From Bacillus sp. M6-12 (GTDB lineage: Bacteria; Bacillota; Bacilli; Bacillales; DSM-1321), in contig NZ_PGVF01000031.1 in the NCBI RefSeq assembly GCF_002860285.1, positions 1 through 64,000 of the forward strand: a stretch of 64,000 nucleotides of DNA, in the 5' to 3' direction. Shown here piece by piece: positions 42,406-51,449 of the stretch. How positions within the stretch are numbered: position 1 is the stretch's first letter; each line of letters opens with the position of its first letter. A program made the translations under genes and the position numbers. A model generated the notes under the pieces. That model saw only the letters and a list, made by a program, of their open reading frames with translations. It was not told where the DNA came from and did not search any database.

Positions 42406-45336
42406 ATGAAAAATAGTGATAAAGAGCTTCAAAGCATTTGGAGGAGATTGAAGGATTCCATTAAAGATGTAAAAACAAGAAGATTCGCCAGGATAACTTA
42501 TGGGGTATTTTGGAACCTGACTCTGTTAGTTATTGTAATAGCTATAGTTGGCGTTTCATTTGCCGGCGGTGTCGGAGCAGGCTATTTTGCTTCGCTTGTC
42601 AAAGACGAGCCGATTCGTTCTCAAAGCGATCTAAAAAAGGATATTTACAACTATGAGGAAACCTCTGAAATATATTTCGCCGATAACATGTTCTTAGGGA
42701 AGCTTCAATCAGATCTTGAACGTGATGAAATTACGCTTGATCAAGTTTCCAAGCACTTAACCAATGCCGTTATTGCCACGGAAGACGAGTATTTTTATGA
42801 GCATGATGGAATTGTGCCGAAAGCTATATTGCGGGCATTGTTCCAGGAAATGACCAATTCGTCGAATGCATCAGGCGGAAGTACGCTTACACAGCAATTG
42901 CTGAAAAACCAGGTTTTGACGAATGAGGTATCATTCTCAAGAAAAGCAAAGGAAATTCTCCTGGCCCTAAGAGTTGAGAAGTTTTTTGAGAAAGAAGAAA
43001 TACTTGAGGCATACTTGAACGTTTCTACATTTGGCCGAAATTCATCCGGACATAATATCGCAGGTGTACAATCAGCTGCTCAGGGTATTTTCGGCAAGGA
43101 TGCCAAGGATCTCAACCTGCCTCAATCTGCTTTCATCGCGGGTTTGCCGCAAAGCCCGTTTGGATACACGCCTTTTACAAAAGAAAAAACGATTAAGAAG
43201 AATCTTGAACCCGGGCTTACACGAATGAAGACAGTATTAAACCGGATGTATCAGGGCTCCTACATTACAAAAGCAGAATATGAGGAAGCTTTAAAGTATA
43301 ATATAGTAAAAGACTTTATTCCTCCTAAAGAAGTTGCTGTTGAAAAATACCCATGGCTAACCTTTGAGGTGGAAAAACGTTCAATTGATATTCTATCTAA
43401 AAAATTGGCCGAACAAGATGGGTATGAAGTAAGTGATTTAACAAAGGATAGCGGTCTTAATGATCAATACTTGGCTTTGGCCCATAAAAATTTACGGCAA
43501 AATGGCTACAAAATTTACACAACGATTGATCAGAAGATTTACGACGAAATGCAAAAAGCAAAAGATGACTATCAATATTACGGTCCATCAAAATCTGAAG
43601 AAGTGATTGATCCGGAAACAAATCAGAAAAAGATTGTCCAGGAGCCAGTTGAGCTTGGTGCCATGATGATTGAAAACAAGACAGGCAGAATTATCAGCTT
43701 TGTCGGCGGACGCGACCATGAACGGGAACAGACCAACCATGCAACAAGTTCACTGCGTCCCAACGGATCAACGATGAAGCCGCTGCTTGTATATGCACCG
43801 GCAATTGAATTGGGCAAAGCCGCACCGGGTTCAATCGTGGCGGACCTTCCTATCAGTGTCCCTGCAGGCGGGAAAATGTGGAGCCCTGGAAACTACGGTG
43901 AAAGCTTCAGTGGCCTGACTACTGCAAGAAAAGCACTTGCGAAATCCTACAATGTTCCTGCAGTTAAGTTTTATATGGACATCATTAACCAGAATCCGGT
44001 TAAGTACCTGGAGAAGATGGGTTTCTCCTCCCTGACTAAAGGAGACTATTCCAACCCGTCTATGTCGCTGGGGGCAATGGAAAAGGGAGTAACGGTTGAG
44101 GAGAACGTCAATGCCTATGCAACATTCGCCAACGGCGGCAAGTTTATTGATGCTTATATGATTGAAAAAATAGAAACAAAAGATGGGGAAGTTATTTTTG
44201 AACATAAAAGTACCCCGGTTCCTGTTTTCTCACCTCAGGCCTCCTACCTGACTATTGATATGATGAGGGATGTACTTTCCAGCGGTACAGCAGTTTCTTT
44301 GAGAAACAGGCTTAAGTTCCAATCCGACTGGGCAGGTAAGACCGGAACAGGAAACAAGTATCAGGATGCCTGGTTCGTCGCAACCAATCCAAATGTAACA
44401 TTTGGTACGTGGATCGGCTATGATACACCTAAATCCCTGAAAGGAACCTATAAGGGTCTTGAATACAATAAACGGAATCTATATATCTGGGCTGATTTAG
44501 TGAATGCTGCCTATAAAGTAAAGCCTAATTTAGTAGATCCAAAACAAAGATTTGAAATGCCCGGCGGGATTGTAAGGCGTTCATACTGTTCCATTTCTGG
44601 GGCGGTACCTACAGATGCCTGCTTTAAAGCCGGACTGGTGGAAACTGACCTGTTCATCGCGAAGTTTACGCCTAATAAAATGGATGACAGCTTTACCAGC
44701 AGCAGATATGTTGAGATTGGGGGCAAAAAATATCAGGCGCTTCCATCCACACCTGATGAGTTTGCTAGCGTCGGCTTTATGGTCAGTCCTGAATTCCTTG
44801 AGCAAATTGGCAGCAAATATATGAAAGATTCAGGTAAACTGGGCTTAGGCGGGCTGATGGTTCCAGGAGCTAAATTAAATGATAATGGAAAAACCCCTTC
44901 ATCACCTTCAGTCGGTTCATCTGGAACTGCCATTTCATGGGGTACCCATCCTGAAGGAGATGTAATTGGTTACCGCGTGTACAGCGGCGGGAAACGGGTG
45001 GCAAGCATTAAGGCCGGAGCTTCACTGACATTCAAGGGTGGAAACGGAACCTATTACGTGACTGCCGTTGATATTGCGGGAAGAGAATCAGCTCCATCTA
45101 ACCAAATAGTTATTGGAAAGGCTGCAGATCCAGTGAGCACACCAGCACAGCCGAAGCCGGAAACTGCACCTAAACCAGGAACTTCCAAACCGGCTCCAAA
45201 GCCAACCAAGCCAAAGCCTGCTGACCCTAAACCAGCAGAGCCGAAGCCTGCCGATCCAATACCTGCTGATCCTAAGCCGGCAGAACCAAAACCAGCGGAT
45301 CCAGCACCCGCAGAACCGAATGAAGGCACAAATTAA
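42406..45336 (+). CDS. Class A penicillin-binding protein
   Basis: A bifunctional cell-wall synthase of 976 residues. A short cytoplasmic segment and membrane anchor (VIVIAIVGVSFAGGVGAGYF near 40) come first. The GT51 glycosyltransferase follows (ATEDEYFYEHDG, GGSTLTQQLLKN, KAKEILLALRVEKFF). The transpeptidase has its catalytic Ser in RPNGSTMKPLLVY, an SYNVPAVKF motif and KTGTGNKYQDAWF. A fibronectin-III-like domain (about 835-905) and a tail of KPADPKPAEP-type repeats end the protein. Start at MKNSDKEL, with AGGAGGG upstream. An extended -10 (TGCTATAAT) precedes it. No PBP lies here in B. subtilis. I cannot assign a specific PBP name. Confidence 0.92.
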   Translation: MKNSDKELQSIWRRLKDSIKDVKTRRFARITYGVFWNLTLLVIVIAIVGVSFAGGVGAGYFASLVKDEPIRSQSDLKKDIYNYEETSEIYFADNMFLGKLQSDLERDEITLDQVSKHLTNAVIATEDEYFYEHDGIVPKAILRALFQEMTNSSNASGGSTLTQQLLKNQVLTNEVSFSRKAKEILLALRVEKFFEKEEILEAYLNVSTFGRNSSGHNIAGVQSAAQGIFGKDAKDLNLPQSAFIAGLPQSPFGYTPFTKEKTIKKNLEPGLTRMKTVLNRMYQGSYITKAEYEEALKYNIVKDFIPPKEVAVEKYPWLTFEVEKRSIDILSKKLAEQDGYEVSDLTKDSGLNDQYLALAHKNLRQNGYKIYTTIDQKIYDEMQKAKDDYQYYGPSKSEEVIDPETNQKKIVQEPVELGAMMIENKTGRIISFVGGRDHEREQTNHATSSLRPNGSTMKPLLVYAPAIELGKAAPGSIVADLPISVPAGGKMWSPGNYGESFSGLTTARKALAKSYNVPAVKFYMDIINQNPVKYLEKMGFSSLTKGDYSNPSMSLGAMEKGVTVEENVNAYATFANGGKFIDAYMIEKIETKDGEVIFEHKSTPVPVFSPQASYLTIDMMRDVLSSGTAVSLRNRLKFQSDWAGKTGTGNKYQDAWFVATNPNVTFGTWIGYDTPKSLKGTYKGLEYNKRNLYIWADLVNAAYKVKPNLVDPKQRFEMPGGIVRRSYCSISGAVPTDACFKAGLVETDLFIAKFTPNKMDDSFTSSRYVEIGGKKYQALPSTPDEFASVGFMVSPEFLEQIGSKYMKDSGKLGLGGLMVPGAKLNDNGKTPSSPSVGSSGTAISWGTHPEGDVIGYRVYSGGKRVASIKAGASLTFKGGNGTYYVTAVDIAGRESAPSNQIVIGKAADPVSTPAQPKPETAPKPGTSKPAPKPTKPKPADPKPAEPKPADPIPADPKPAEPKPADPAPAEPNEGTN

Positions 45337-45358
45337 TTCAAAGTTTGCTTAAAAGATA

Positions 45359-45394
45359 AGCCTGCGGCGAAACATGTCGCAGGCTAAATTTTTG
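45359..45394 (+). terminator. Terminator of the PBP gene
   Basis: AGCCTGCG / CGCAGGCT followed by AAATTTTT. Confidence 0.75.
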
Positions 45395-45414
45395 CCTTCA
45401 AACAAGACAATTGA

Positions 45415-45452
45415 AAAGCCCGCTGAAGCATAAAAGCTTCAGCGGGCTTTCT
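45415..45452 (-). terminator. Terminator of acsA
   Basis: AGCCCGCTGAAGC / GCTTCAGCGGGCT, a 13-bp perfect stem, followed on the minus strand by TTTTCAATT. Confidence 0.85.
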
Positions 45453-45467
45453 AATTCTATAAAACTT

Positions 45468-47186
45468 CTAATCTTCCATTGTCGATAAGTCACCTGTTGG
45501 CAATTCAAGCTCCCAGGCTTTCAGTACACGGCGCATGATCTTACCGCTTCGAGTTTTTGGAAGCTTATCGCGGAACTCTATTTCACGAGGAGCTGCGTGT
45601 GCTGCCAGGCCTTTTTTAACGAATTGGCGGATTTCTTCGATTAATTCGTCATTTGCTTCATAGCCGTCCCTGAGTGCTATGAAGGCTTTGATGATCTCAC
45701 CGCGGATCGGGTCCGGCTTTCCGATAACACCTGCCTCGGCAACAGCCGGATGCTCAACAAGCTTGCTCTCCACTTCAAACGGGCCAACCCGTTCTCCTGC
45801 GGTCATAATAACATCATCCACACGGCCTTGGAACCAGAAATAGCCATCTTTGTCCATATAAGCCGAATCGCCTGATACATACCAATCACCAGGCATAAAA
45901 TAGGACTCAAATTTTTGCGGGTTATTCCAGATGGTATGCATCATTGAAGGCCATCCTTTTTTAATGGCGAGGTTGCCCATTCTGTAAGGAGGAAGTTCAT
46001 TCCCCTGATCATCAACGATCGCTGCCTGTACCCCCGGAATTGGCTTGCCCATGGATCCTGGCTTAATTTCCATGCTAGGATAGTTACAGATCACCTGCGC
46101 CCCAGTTTCCGTCATCCACCATGTATCGTGGATGCGCAGGTTGAATACCTTCATACCCCACCGTACAACCTCAGGATTTAAAGGCTCTCCTACACTTAAG
46201 ATGTGGCGGAGTGATGAGAGATCAAATCTCTTCACAACTTCATCTCCTGCTCCCATTAACATCCTGAATGCTGTTGGAGCACTGTACCAGACTGTAACGC
46301 CAAAATCTTCAATCGTCTTATACCATGCTTCAGGACTGAACCTGCCACCTACAATGACATTTGAAGTCCCTGTAAGCCAAGGACCAAAGATTCCGTATGA
46401 TGTACCAGTAACCCAGCCCGGATCAGCCGTGCACCAATAAACATCATCATCCTTCAGGTCGAGCACCCATTTGGCTGTCTGGTAATGCTGTATCATAGCA
46501 TTATGTACATGAAGAACCCCTTTAGGCTTGCCTGTTGAGCCGGATGTATAATGCAGAATTAAACCATCAGTCCGTTCTACCCATTCAATCTGCAGGCTTT
46601 TATTGGCTTCTTTGAGCTTTTTATTAAAATCATAGAAATTGTCTTTTTCTTCAATATTTTCTCCAACCAGGAATATATGCTTTAGGGACGGAAGCTGTTC
46701 GACTGGTACCCGCTCAAGCAATTCAGGTGTTGTAATCAGCACTTTTGCTTCGCTGTCCTCCAAACGGTCACGGACTGCCCCTTCCATAAAGGCCTCAAAA
46801 AGCGGGCCTACAATTGCACCAAGCTTAATGGCACCAAGTGTCGCGAAGTAAAGCTCCGGAGAACGCGGCATGAAAATAAAAACCCTGTCTCCTTTTTCCA
46901 CATCGCCATAGGTCTTTAATACATTCCCTGCCTTATTTGAATATTCCTTCATGTCTTTAAAGGTGTACTTTTCATTCCGAGTTGCGTCTTTATAATATAA
47001 CGCAACTTTATTCTTACGATGGGTTTGGGCATGGCGGTCTATTGCCTCATACGCCATGTTGACCTTCCCGGTCTCGGACCAGGTAAATTGCGCTTCTGTT
47101 TCCGACCAATCAAATTGCTTGTACATTTTTTCGTAGCTTTCAAGATTATGGTTGCCCATTATTACTGATAGCGCTTCCACTTTCAT
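45468..47186 (-). CDS. acsA: Acetyl-CoA synthetase AcsA
   Basis: Activates acetate to acetyl-CoA through acetyl-AMP. 572 residues, identical in length to B. subtilis AcsA. Motifs are LHYTSGSTGKPKGVLHVH near residue 215, HDTWWMTETGAQ near 355 and PKTRSGKIMRRVLKAWE, whose Lys is residue 549, the site acetylated by AcuA in B. subtilis. GGGGGATGTGG precedes ATG. It is transcribed away from acuABC, which encode its acetyltransferase and deacetylase. Confidence 0.97.
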   Translation of the reverse strand: MKVEALSVIMGNHNLESYEKMYKQFDWSETEAQFTWSETGKVNMAYEAIDRHAQTHRKNKVALYYKDATRNEKYTFKDMKEYSNKAGNVLKTYGDVEKGDRVFIFMPRSPELYFATLGAIKLGAIVGPLFEAFMEGAVRDRLEDSEAKVLITTPELLERVPVEQLPSLKHIFLVGENIEEKDNFYDFNKKLKEANKSLQIEWVERTDGLILHYTSGSTGKPKGVLHVHNAMIQHYQTAKWVLDLKDDDVYWCTADPGWVTGTSYGIFGPWLTGTSNVIVGGRFSPEAWYKTIEDFGVTVWYSAPTAFRMLMGAGDEVVKRFDLSSLRHILSVGEPLNPEVVRWGMKVFNLRIHDTWWMTETGAQVICNYPSMEIKPGSMGKPIPGVQAAIVDDQGNELPPYRMGNLAIKKGWPSMMHTIWNNPQKFESYFMPGDWYVSGDSAYMDKDGYFWFQGRVDDVIMTAGERVGPFEVESKLVEHPAVAEAGVIGKPDPIRGEIIKAFIALRDGYEANDELIEEIRQFVKKGLAAHAAPREIEFRDKLPKTRSGKIMRRVLKAWELELPTGDLSTMED

Positions 47187-47221
47187 GTATCCACATCCCC
47201 CTTGTACAAAATTACAAACTA

Positions 47222-47250
47222 AGTATAGCTTAAATTTAATTTATTCTCAA
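47222..47250 (-). promoter_or_regulatory. Sigma-A promoter of acsA
   Basis: Minus strand -35 TTGAGA (47245-47250), 17-base spacer, -10 TATACT (47222-47227). Confidence 0.65.
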
Positions 47251-47362
47251 TTTTTAAAATTTTGTTTCTCTAAATATACTTTTGAAAGACATGAAAATTT
47301 TAAAATTTGCAATATTATTTTATGTATAATAGAAAAGAAGATTCCTAATAGGTGGTGAATGA

Positions 47363-47995
47363 ATGGAGCATGTGAAGACGTATAATGCGAAGGAACTGAA
47401 AACAGCCGCCGGAACCCTTATTATTGAAGGGCCGGTGTTAACCGAGCATTTAAAGGCTTACGAGTTTCATCAAGGTCTGGTGGCTTTCCGCCCGCCGGCG
47501 CAGCAGCATAAGGCACTCATTGAAATATCCGAACTTCCCGAAGGACGCATCCTCATTGCCCGTCATCGCGATACGATTGTAGGCTATGTAACCTACCTTT
47601 ATCCGGATCCTCTTGAGCGCTGGTCCGAAATAAAAATGGAAGATCTGATAGAGCTTGGTGCAATCGAAGTCATTCCTGCATTCCGCGGCGGCGGAGTTGG
47701 AAAAGAGCTTCTCCGGGTTTCCATGATGGATGACGCAATGGAAGATTTCATTGTCATTACAACTGAATATTATTGGCATTGGGATCTGAAGGGCACTGGT
47801 GTAAACATTTGGGATTACCGGAAAATCATGGAGAAGATGATGAATGCAGGGGGGCTCGAGTATTACGCTACAGATGATCCAGAAATCAGCTCACATCCGG
47901 CAAATTGTTTAATGGCGAGAATCGGGAAAAGAGTCCCGACTGAATCTATTCAAAAATTTGACCAGCTTAGGTTCATGAATCGTTTCATGTACTAA
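47363..47995 (+). CDS. acuA: Protein acetyltransferase AcuA
   Basis: A GNAT-type enzyme of 210 residues that acetylates and inactivates AcsA. Acetyl-CoA-binding motif A is IEVIPAFRGGGVGKELLRVS near residue 105. TEYYWHWDLKGTGVNIWDYR near 133 is characteristic of AcuA. A TATAAT element lies about 30 bases upstream of the gene. First gene of acuABC. GGTGGTGAATG precedes ATG. Confidence 0.95.
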   Translation: MEHVKTYNAKELKTAAGTLIIEGPVLTEHLKAYEFHQGLVAFRPPAQQHKALIEISELPEGRILIARHRDTIVGYVTYLYPDPLERWSEIKMEDLIELGAIEVIPAFRGGGVGKELLRVSMMDDAMEDFIVITTEYYWHWDLKGTGVNIWDYRKIMEKMMNAGGLEYYATDDPEISSHPANCLMARIGKRVPTESIQKFDQLRFMNRFMY

Positions 47996-48013
47996 GCAGA
48001 GGAGGTTGAGAGA

Positions 48014-48661
48014 ATGATTTTAGAAGAGATCATGAAAAGAAACATGTATACTCTCTCAGAAAACGATTCAATACAAACGGCATTTGCAACGATAAATGAG
48101 AAGAAAATCAGGCATATCCCGATTGTTAATGATTCAAATAATTTAGTAGGCCTGGTTTCTGACCGTGATTTGCGGGACGCAGCTCCTTCCATTTTCAGGG
48201 CTGACTATCATCCCGAAGATCTTGAAAGGCCAGTTAGCACGATTATGAAAACCGATTTAATTACCGGCCACCCGCTGGATTTCGTGGAGGAAACGGCCGT
48301 TCTTTTTTATGAACATAATATAAGCTGCCTCCCAGTAATAAAGGATCATAAGCTGGTCGGAATCATTACCGAGACCGATTTGCTGCACACCTTTGTAGAA
48401 CTGACTGGAGCCAATCAGCCCGGCTCCCAAATAGAAGTAAAGGTTCCAAATAAATCGGGCAAACTTCTTGATATCTCAGTTATCATTAAGAAACGCAATG
48501 CAAATATCCAGAGTGTGCTCGTCTATCCGGATAAAAATGATTCTTCATATAAAATTCTTGTCATTCGTGTCAGCACAATGAATCCATTCCAGGTTGCCGA
48601 TGACTTAAAAAAAGAAGGGTATACGGTCCTTTGGCCAAACCTTCCGGGGATTTCATCATGA
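48014..48661 (+). CDS. acuB: AcuB, CBS-ACT domain protein
   Basis: 215 residues: two CBS domains (residues about 5-60 and 75-135, with LVGLVSDRDLRDAAPS and LVGIITETDLLHTFVE as the second halves) and a C-terminal ACT-like domain (GKLLDISVIIKKRNANIQSV). CBS pairs bind adenosine nucleotides, so it may be an energy sensor for the AcuA/AcuC cycle; its role is not settled. It overlaps acuC by 4 bases (ATGA). Confidence 0.94.
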   Translation: MILEEIMKRNMYTLSENDSIQTAFATINEKKIRHIPIVNDSNNLVGLVSDRDLRDAAPSIFRADYHPEDLERPVSTIMKTDLITGHPLDFVEETAVLFYEHNISCLPVIKDHKLVGIITETDLLHTFVELTGANQPGSQIEVKVPNKSGKLLDISVIIKKRNANIQSVLVYPDKNDSSYKILVIRVSTMNPFQVADDLKKEGYTVLWPNLPGISS

Positions 48662-49833
48662 AAAAGAAAGCTGTGTTTGTTTATTCCGATGAACAGCTGA
48701 CTTATAAATTCAACGATCAGCATCCCTTTAACCAAAGAAGATTAAAGCTGACACTGGATTTATTGGAAAAGCACAATGCAATTCACCCTGATGATATTGT
48801 TCCGCCAAGAATGGCAACAGACGAAGAGCTGCAGCTAATTCACGATCCGGAATATGTAAACGCTGTCAAATTGGCCGGGGCAGGAAAATTATCTGAAGAA
48901 AAAGCAGAGAATTATGGACTCGGCACAGAAGATACACCCATTTTCCAAAACATGCATGAAGCCAGCGCCTTTTTGGTAGGCGGCACGCTCACAGCGGTAG
49001 ATCAGGTTATGACCGGCCAGGCGGAGCATGCTCTCAATCTGGGTGGGGGCCTTCATCATGGCTTTAGAGGAAAAGCTTCGGGATTTTGTATTTATAATGA
49101 CAGTTCGGTAGCCATCAAATATTTACAGCAAAAATATAATGCGCGGGTGCTTTATGTTGATACGGATGCCCATCATGGAGATGGGGTTCAATGGTCGTTT
49201 TATGATGATCCAAATGTCTGTACTTTATCTATCCATGAAACAGGCAGATATCTTTTTCCCGGTACAGGCAATGTAAATGAAAGAGGCCAAGGAAGCGGAT
49301 ATGGCTTTTCATTTAATATTCCCCTAGATGCATTTACTGAGGATGAGTCCTGGCTGCATTCATATACAACTGCGTTCAGGGAAATAATTGAATATTTTAA
49401 GCCTGACGTGATTCTTACACAAAATGGTGCGGACTCACATTGCCTTGATCCTTTGACTCATTTGTCAGCCACTATGAAAGTATATAAGGAAATCCCAAGA
49501 CTTGCCCATGAACTGGCACATGAATATTGCGAAGGGCGCTGGATAGCTGTCGGCGGAGGCGGTTATGACATCTGGAGGGTTGTTCCGCGGGCATGGTCAT
49601 TAATCTGGATGGAAATGACTGAAAACTTGAACAATACAGGCGGTTTGCCACCGGAATGGTTAGATTTCTGGCAGCCGGAATCCCCGGTACAGCTTCCGTT
49701 TAATTGGGATGATCCTGATGGACTTTACCAGCCGATTCCCCGCAAATCGGAAATCACCGAGAAGAATGCCCAGACGTTGGAAAAAGCTCTCTATCCGATC
49801 CGTTCCAGCAGGAAAACTCCGACAGGCATATAA
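48658..49833 (+). CDS. acuC: Protein deacetylase AcuC
   Basis: A zinc-dependent class I histone-deacetylase-like enzyme, 391 residues, that reactivates acetylated AcsA. Catalytic features are GGGLHHGF (His pair), YVDTDAHHGDGVQWSFYDD with metal ligands, and GADSHCLDPLTHLS. The start is the ATG overlapping the acuB stop (ATGA), giving coupled translation; a longer reading inside acuB is rejected. Confidence 0.96.
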   Translation: MKKKAVFVYSDEQLTYKFNDQHPFNQRRLKLTLDLLEKHNAIHPDDIVPPRMATDEELQLIHDPEYVNAVKLAGAGKLSEEKAENYGLGTEDTPIFQNMHEASAFLVGGTLTAVDQVMTGQAEHALNLGGGLHHGFRGKASGFCIYNDSSVAIKYLQQKYNARVLYVDTDAHHGDGVQWSFYDDPNVCTLSIHETGRYLFPGTGNVNERGQGSGYGFSFNIPLDAFTEDESWLHSYTTAFREIIEYFKPDVILTQNGADSHCLDPLTHLSATMKVYKEIPRLAHELAHEYCEGRWIAVGGGGYDIWRVVPRAWSLIWMEMTENLNNTGGLPPEWLDFWQPESPVQLPFNWDDPDGLYQPIPRKSEITEKNAQTLEKALYPIRSSRKTPTGI

Positions 49834-49879
49834 CGTAACTTTTAAAACAAAACTGCTGAAAAGCCTTAAGCATTGTATT

Positions 49880-49926
49880 ATAAAAAAAGCGCAGCTGTCC
49901 TTTTTCAGGACAGCCTGCGCTTTACT
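49880..49926 (-). terminator. Terminator of ccpA
   Basis: AAAGCGCAG.TGTCC / GGACA.CTGCGCTTT followed on the minus strand by TTTTT; it may also stop acuABC. Confidence 0.8.
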
Positions 49927-50027
49927 TCTGTTCATAAAAGAAACCAAGAATTTCCCTGCAATCAATTAAAAGATGGTTTTTTATGTCTTTTTTATTGTGG
50001 TGAAATCCTCAAAGATAGTAAGGGCCT

Positions 50028-51029
50028 TTACTCTTTCGTTGATTGGCGCTTCTCAATTCTATGTGGAAGAACAACCGTTTGCTCATCCGCTTGCTCTTTA
50101 TTCATAAGCTTGGTCAACAAGCGCATGGAAACAGCTCCTATATCATATAAAGGCTGGACAATAGTCGTGATTTGGGGCCGAACCATCAGCGTTAATCTTG
50201 TATTATCAAATGAGATAACTTCTACATCGGAAGGAACCTGATATCCTCTATCCTGGGCCGCATGCACAATTCCAAGTGCCATTTCATCCGCTCCGGCAAT
50301 AACTGCGGTAGGTCTTTCACCATTTTCAATAAGCTTTTCAAATGATTCCAGTCCAGAATCATATGTATAGTCACCTTCAAAAACGAAACTCTCGGAGAAT
50401 TCAAGATTAGCTTCCGCTAATGCCCTCTTATATCCTGCTAATTTCTTCAGATTAATCGGCTCGTGCTTATGCCCGGTGACAATTGCAATCTTTTTGTGTC
50501 CTTGCTCAATAAAAGCTTTAGCAGCATCATACGCAGCAGTTTCATACTCAATATTTACAGAAGGAATTTGTCCTGTTTCTTCAATGGATCCTGCCAAAAC
50601 AATTGGTACAGGAGACTTTTTAAATTCCTCAACATGATTTTCTGTAATATGAGAACCCATGAACACAATGCCGTCCACTTGTTTTCCAAGCATCGTGTTT
50701 AGAAGGCGCAGTTCTTTTTCCTCATTTTCATCAGAATTGCTTAAAATAATATTGTATTTATACATCGTTGCGATATCCTCAATGCCCCGTGCCAGCTCAG
50801 CATAAAAAATGTTGGATATATCCGGAATAATCACGCCGACTGTAGTTGTTTTTTTGCTTGCAAGCCCTCTAGCAACAGCATTAGGCCGGTAACCTAATCG
50901 GTCTATTACTTCTACAACCTTTTTTCGGGTTGCCGGTTTAACATTTGGGTTGCCATTGACTACCCTTGAAACTGTCGCCATAGAAACATTCGCTTCCCTG
51001 GCAACATCATAAATCGTTACATTGTTCAT
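50028..51029 (-). CDS. ccpA: Catabolite control protein A
   Basis: The LacI-family master regulator of carbon catabolite control; binds cre sites with HPr-Ser46-P. 333 residues. The helix-turn-helix NVTIYDVAREANVSMATVSR is at the N-terminus, with VVNGNPNVKPATRKK as the hinge-side part. Periplasmic-binding-like effector domain from residue 60. It likely acts on the ackA cre in this same window. Downstream of aroA as in B. subtilis. Confidence 0.97.
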   Translation of the reverse strand: MNNVTIYDVAREANVSMATVSRVVNGNPNVKPATRKKVVEVIDRLGYRPNAVARGLASKKTTTVGVIIPDISNIFYAELARGIEDIATMYKYNIILSNSDENEEKELRLLNTMLGKQVDGIVFMGSHITENHVEEFKKSPVPIVLAGSIEETGQIPSVNIEYETAAYDAAKAFIEQGHKKIAIVTGHKHEPINLKKLAGYKRALAEANLEFSESFVFEGDYTYDSGLESFEKLIENGERPTAVIAGADEMALGIVHAAQDRGYQVPSDVEVISFDNTRLTLMVRPQITTIVQPLYDIGAVSMRLLTKLMNKEQADEQTVVLPHRIEKRQSTKE

Positions 51030-51393
51030 TTAACCCACTCCTTCATAATTTCATTTTTCCCTCAAATTGGACGTTTATTTCAGTTTTTCCCACTATTTCC
51101 GCTCTCAAAGCATTTTCTTATACTTACTCTATCCGTCATATTTAAATTTACTTTATTAATCTTTTATGTTCACAAATGAGCAATGGCTATCAGAGAAATA
51201 AAGTAAATATTCTGTCCTGTGAGATCAAATTTTTCCTATGCTACTTATCATACGACAGGAGAAAACTTCCTGCAAGCATGTCCACTGATTTCGTAAACTT
51301 TTTAAAGAATGCCTGCCAAATTCATTTGTTTTTTTATCCGATCTGCAAAATTTTTTTAACTCCTTACCAAAGGTATCCCGCCTCAATCGCAAA
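51030..51393. other. Intergenic region upstream of ccpA
   Basis: About 360 AT-rich bases without a credible gene. On the minus strand TTTAAA and TATAAG with an 18-base spacer (near 51115-51145) could form the ccpA promoter; weakly supported. No cre site seen. Confidence 0.35.
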
Positions 51394-51428
51394 TAAAAAA
51401 CCCTGCCAGGGGATATCCGCTGGCAGGG
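51394..51428 (-). terminator. Terminator of aroA
   Basis: CCCTGCCAG / CTGGCAGGG followed on the minus strand by TTTTTTATTT. Confidence 0.85.
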
Positions 51429-51449
51429 CTTATGAAGAATTTTCTTAAA

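Noticed and set aside
45054..45329. Minus-strand Gly/Ser/Ala-rich open frame with GSAGFGSAGL repeats
   Set aside because: Antisense shadow of the KPA(D/E)P repeats at the end of the PBP gene.
47270..47310. Possible cre site in the acsA-acuA gap (TGAAAGACATGAAAA)
   Set aside because: Lacks the central CG of cre, so it fails the consensus at its most conserved positions.
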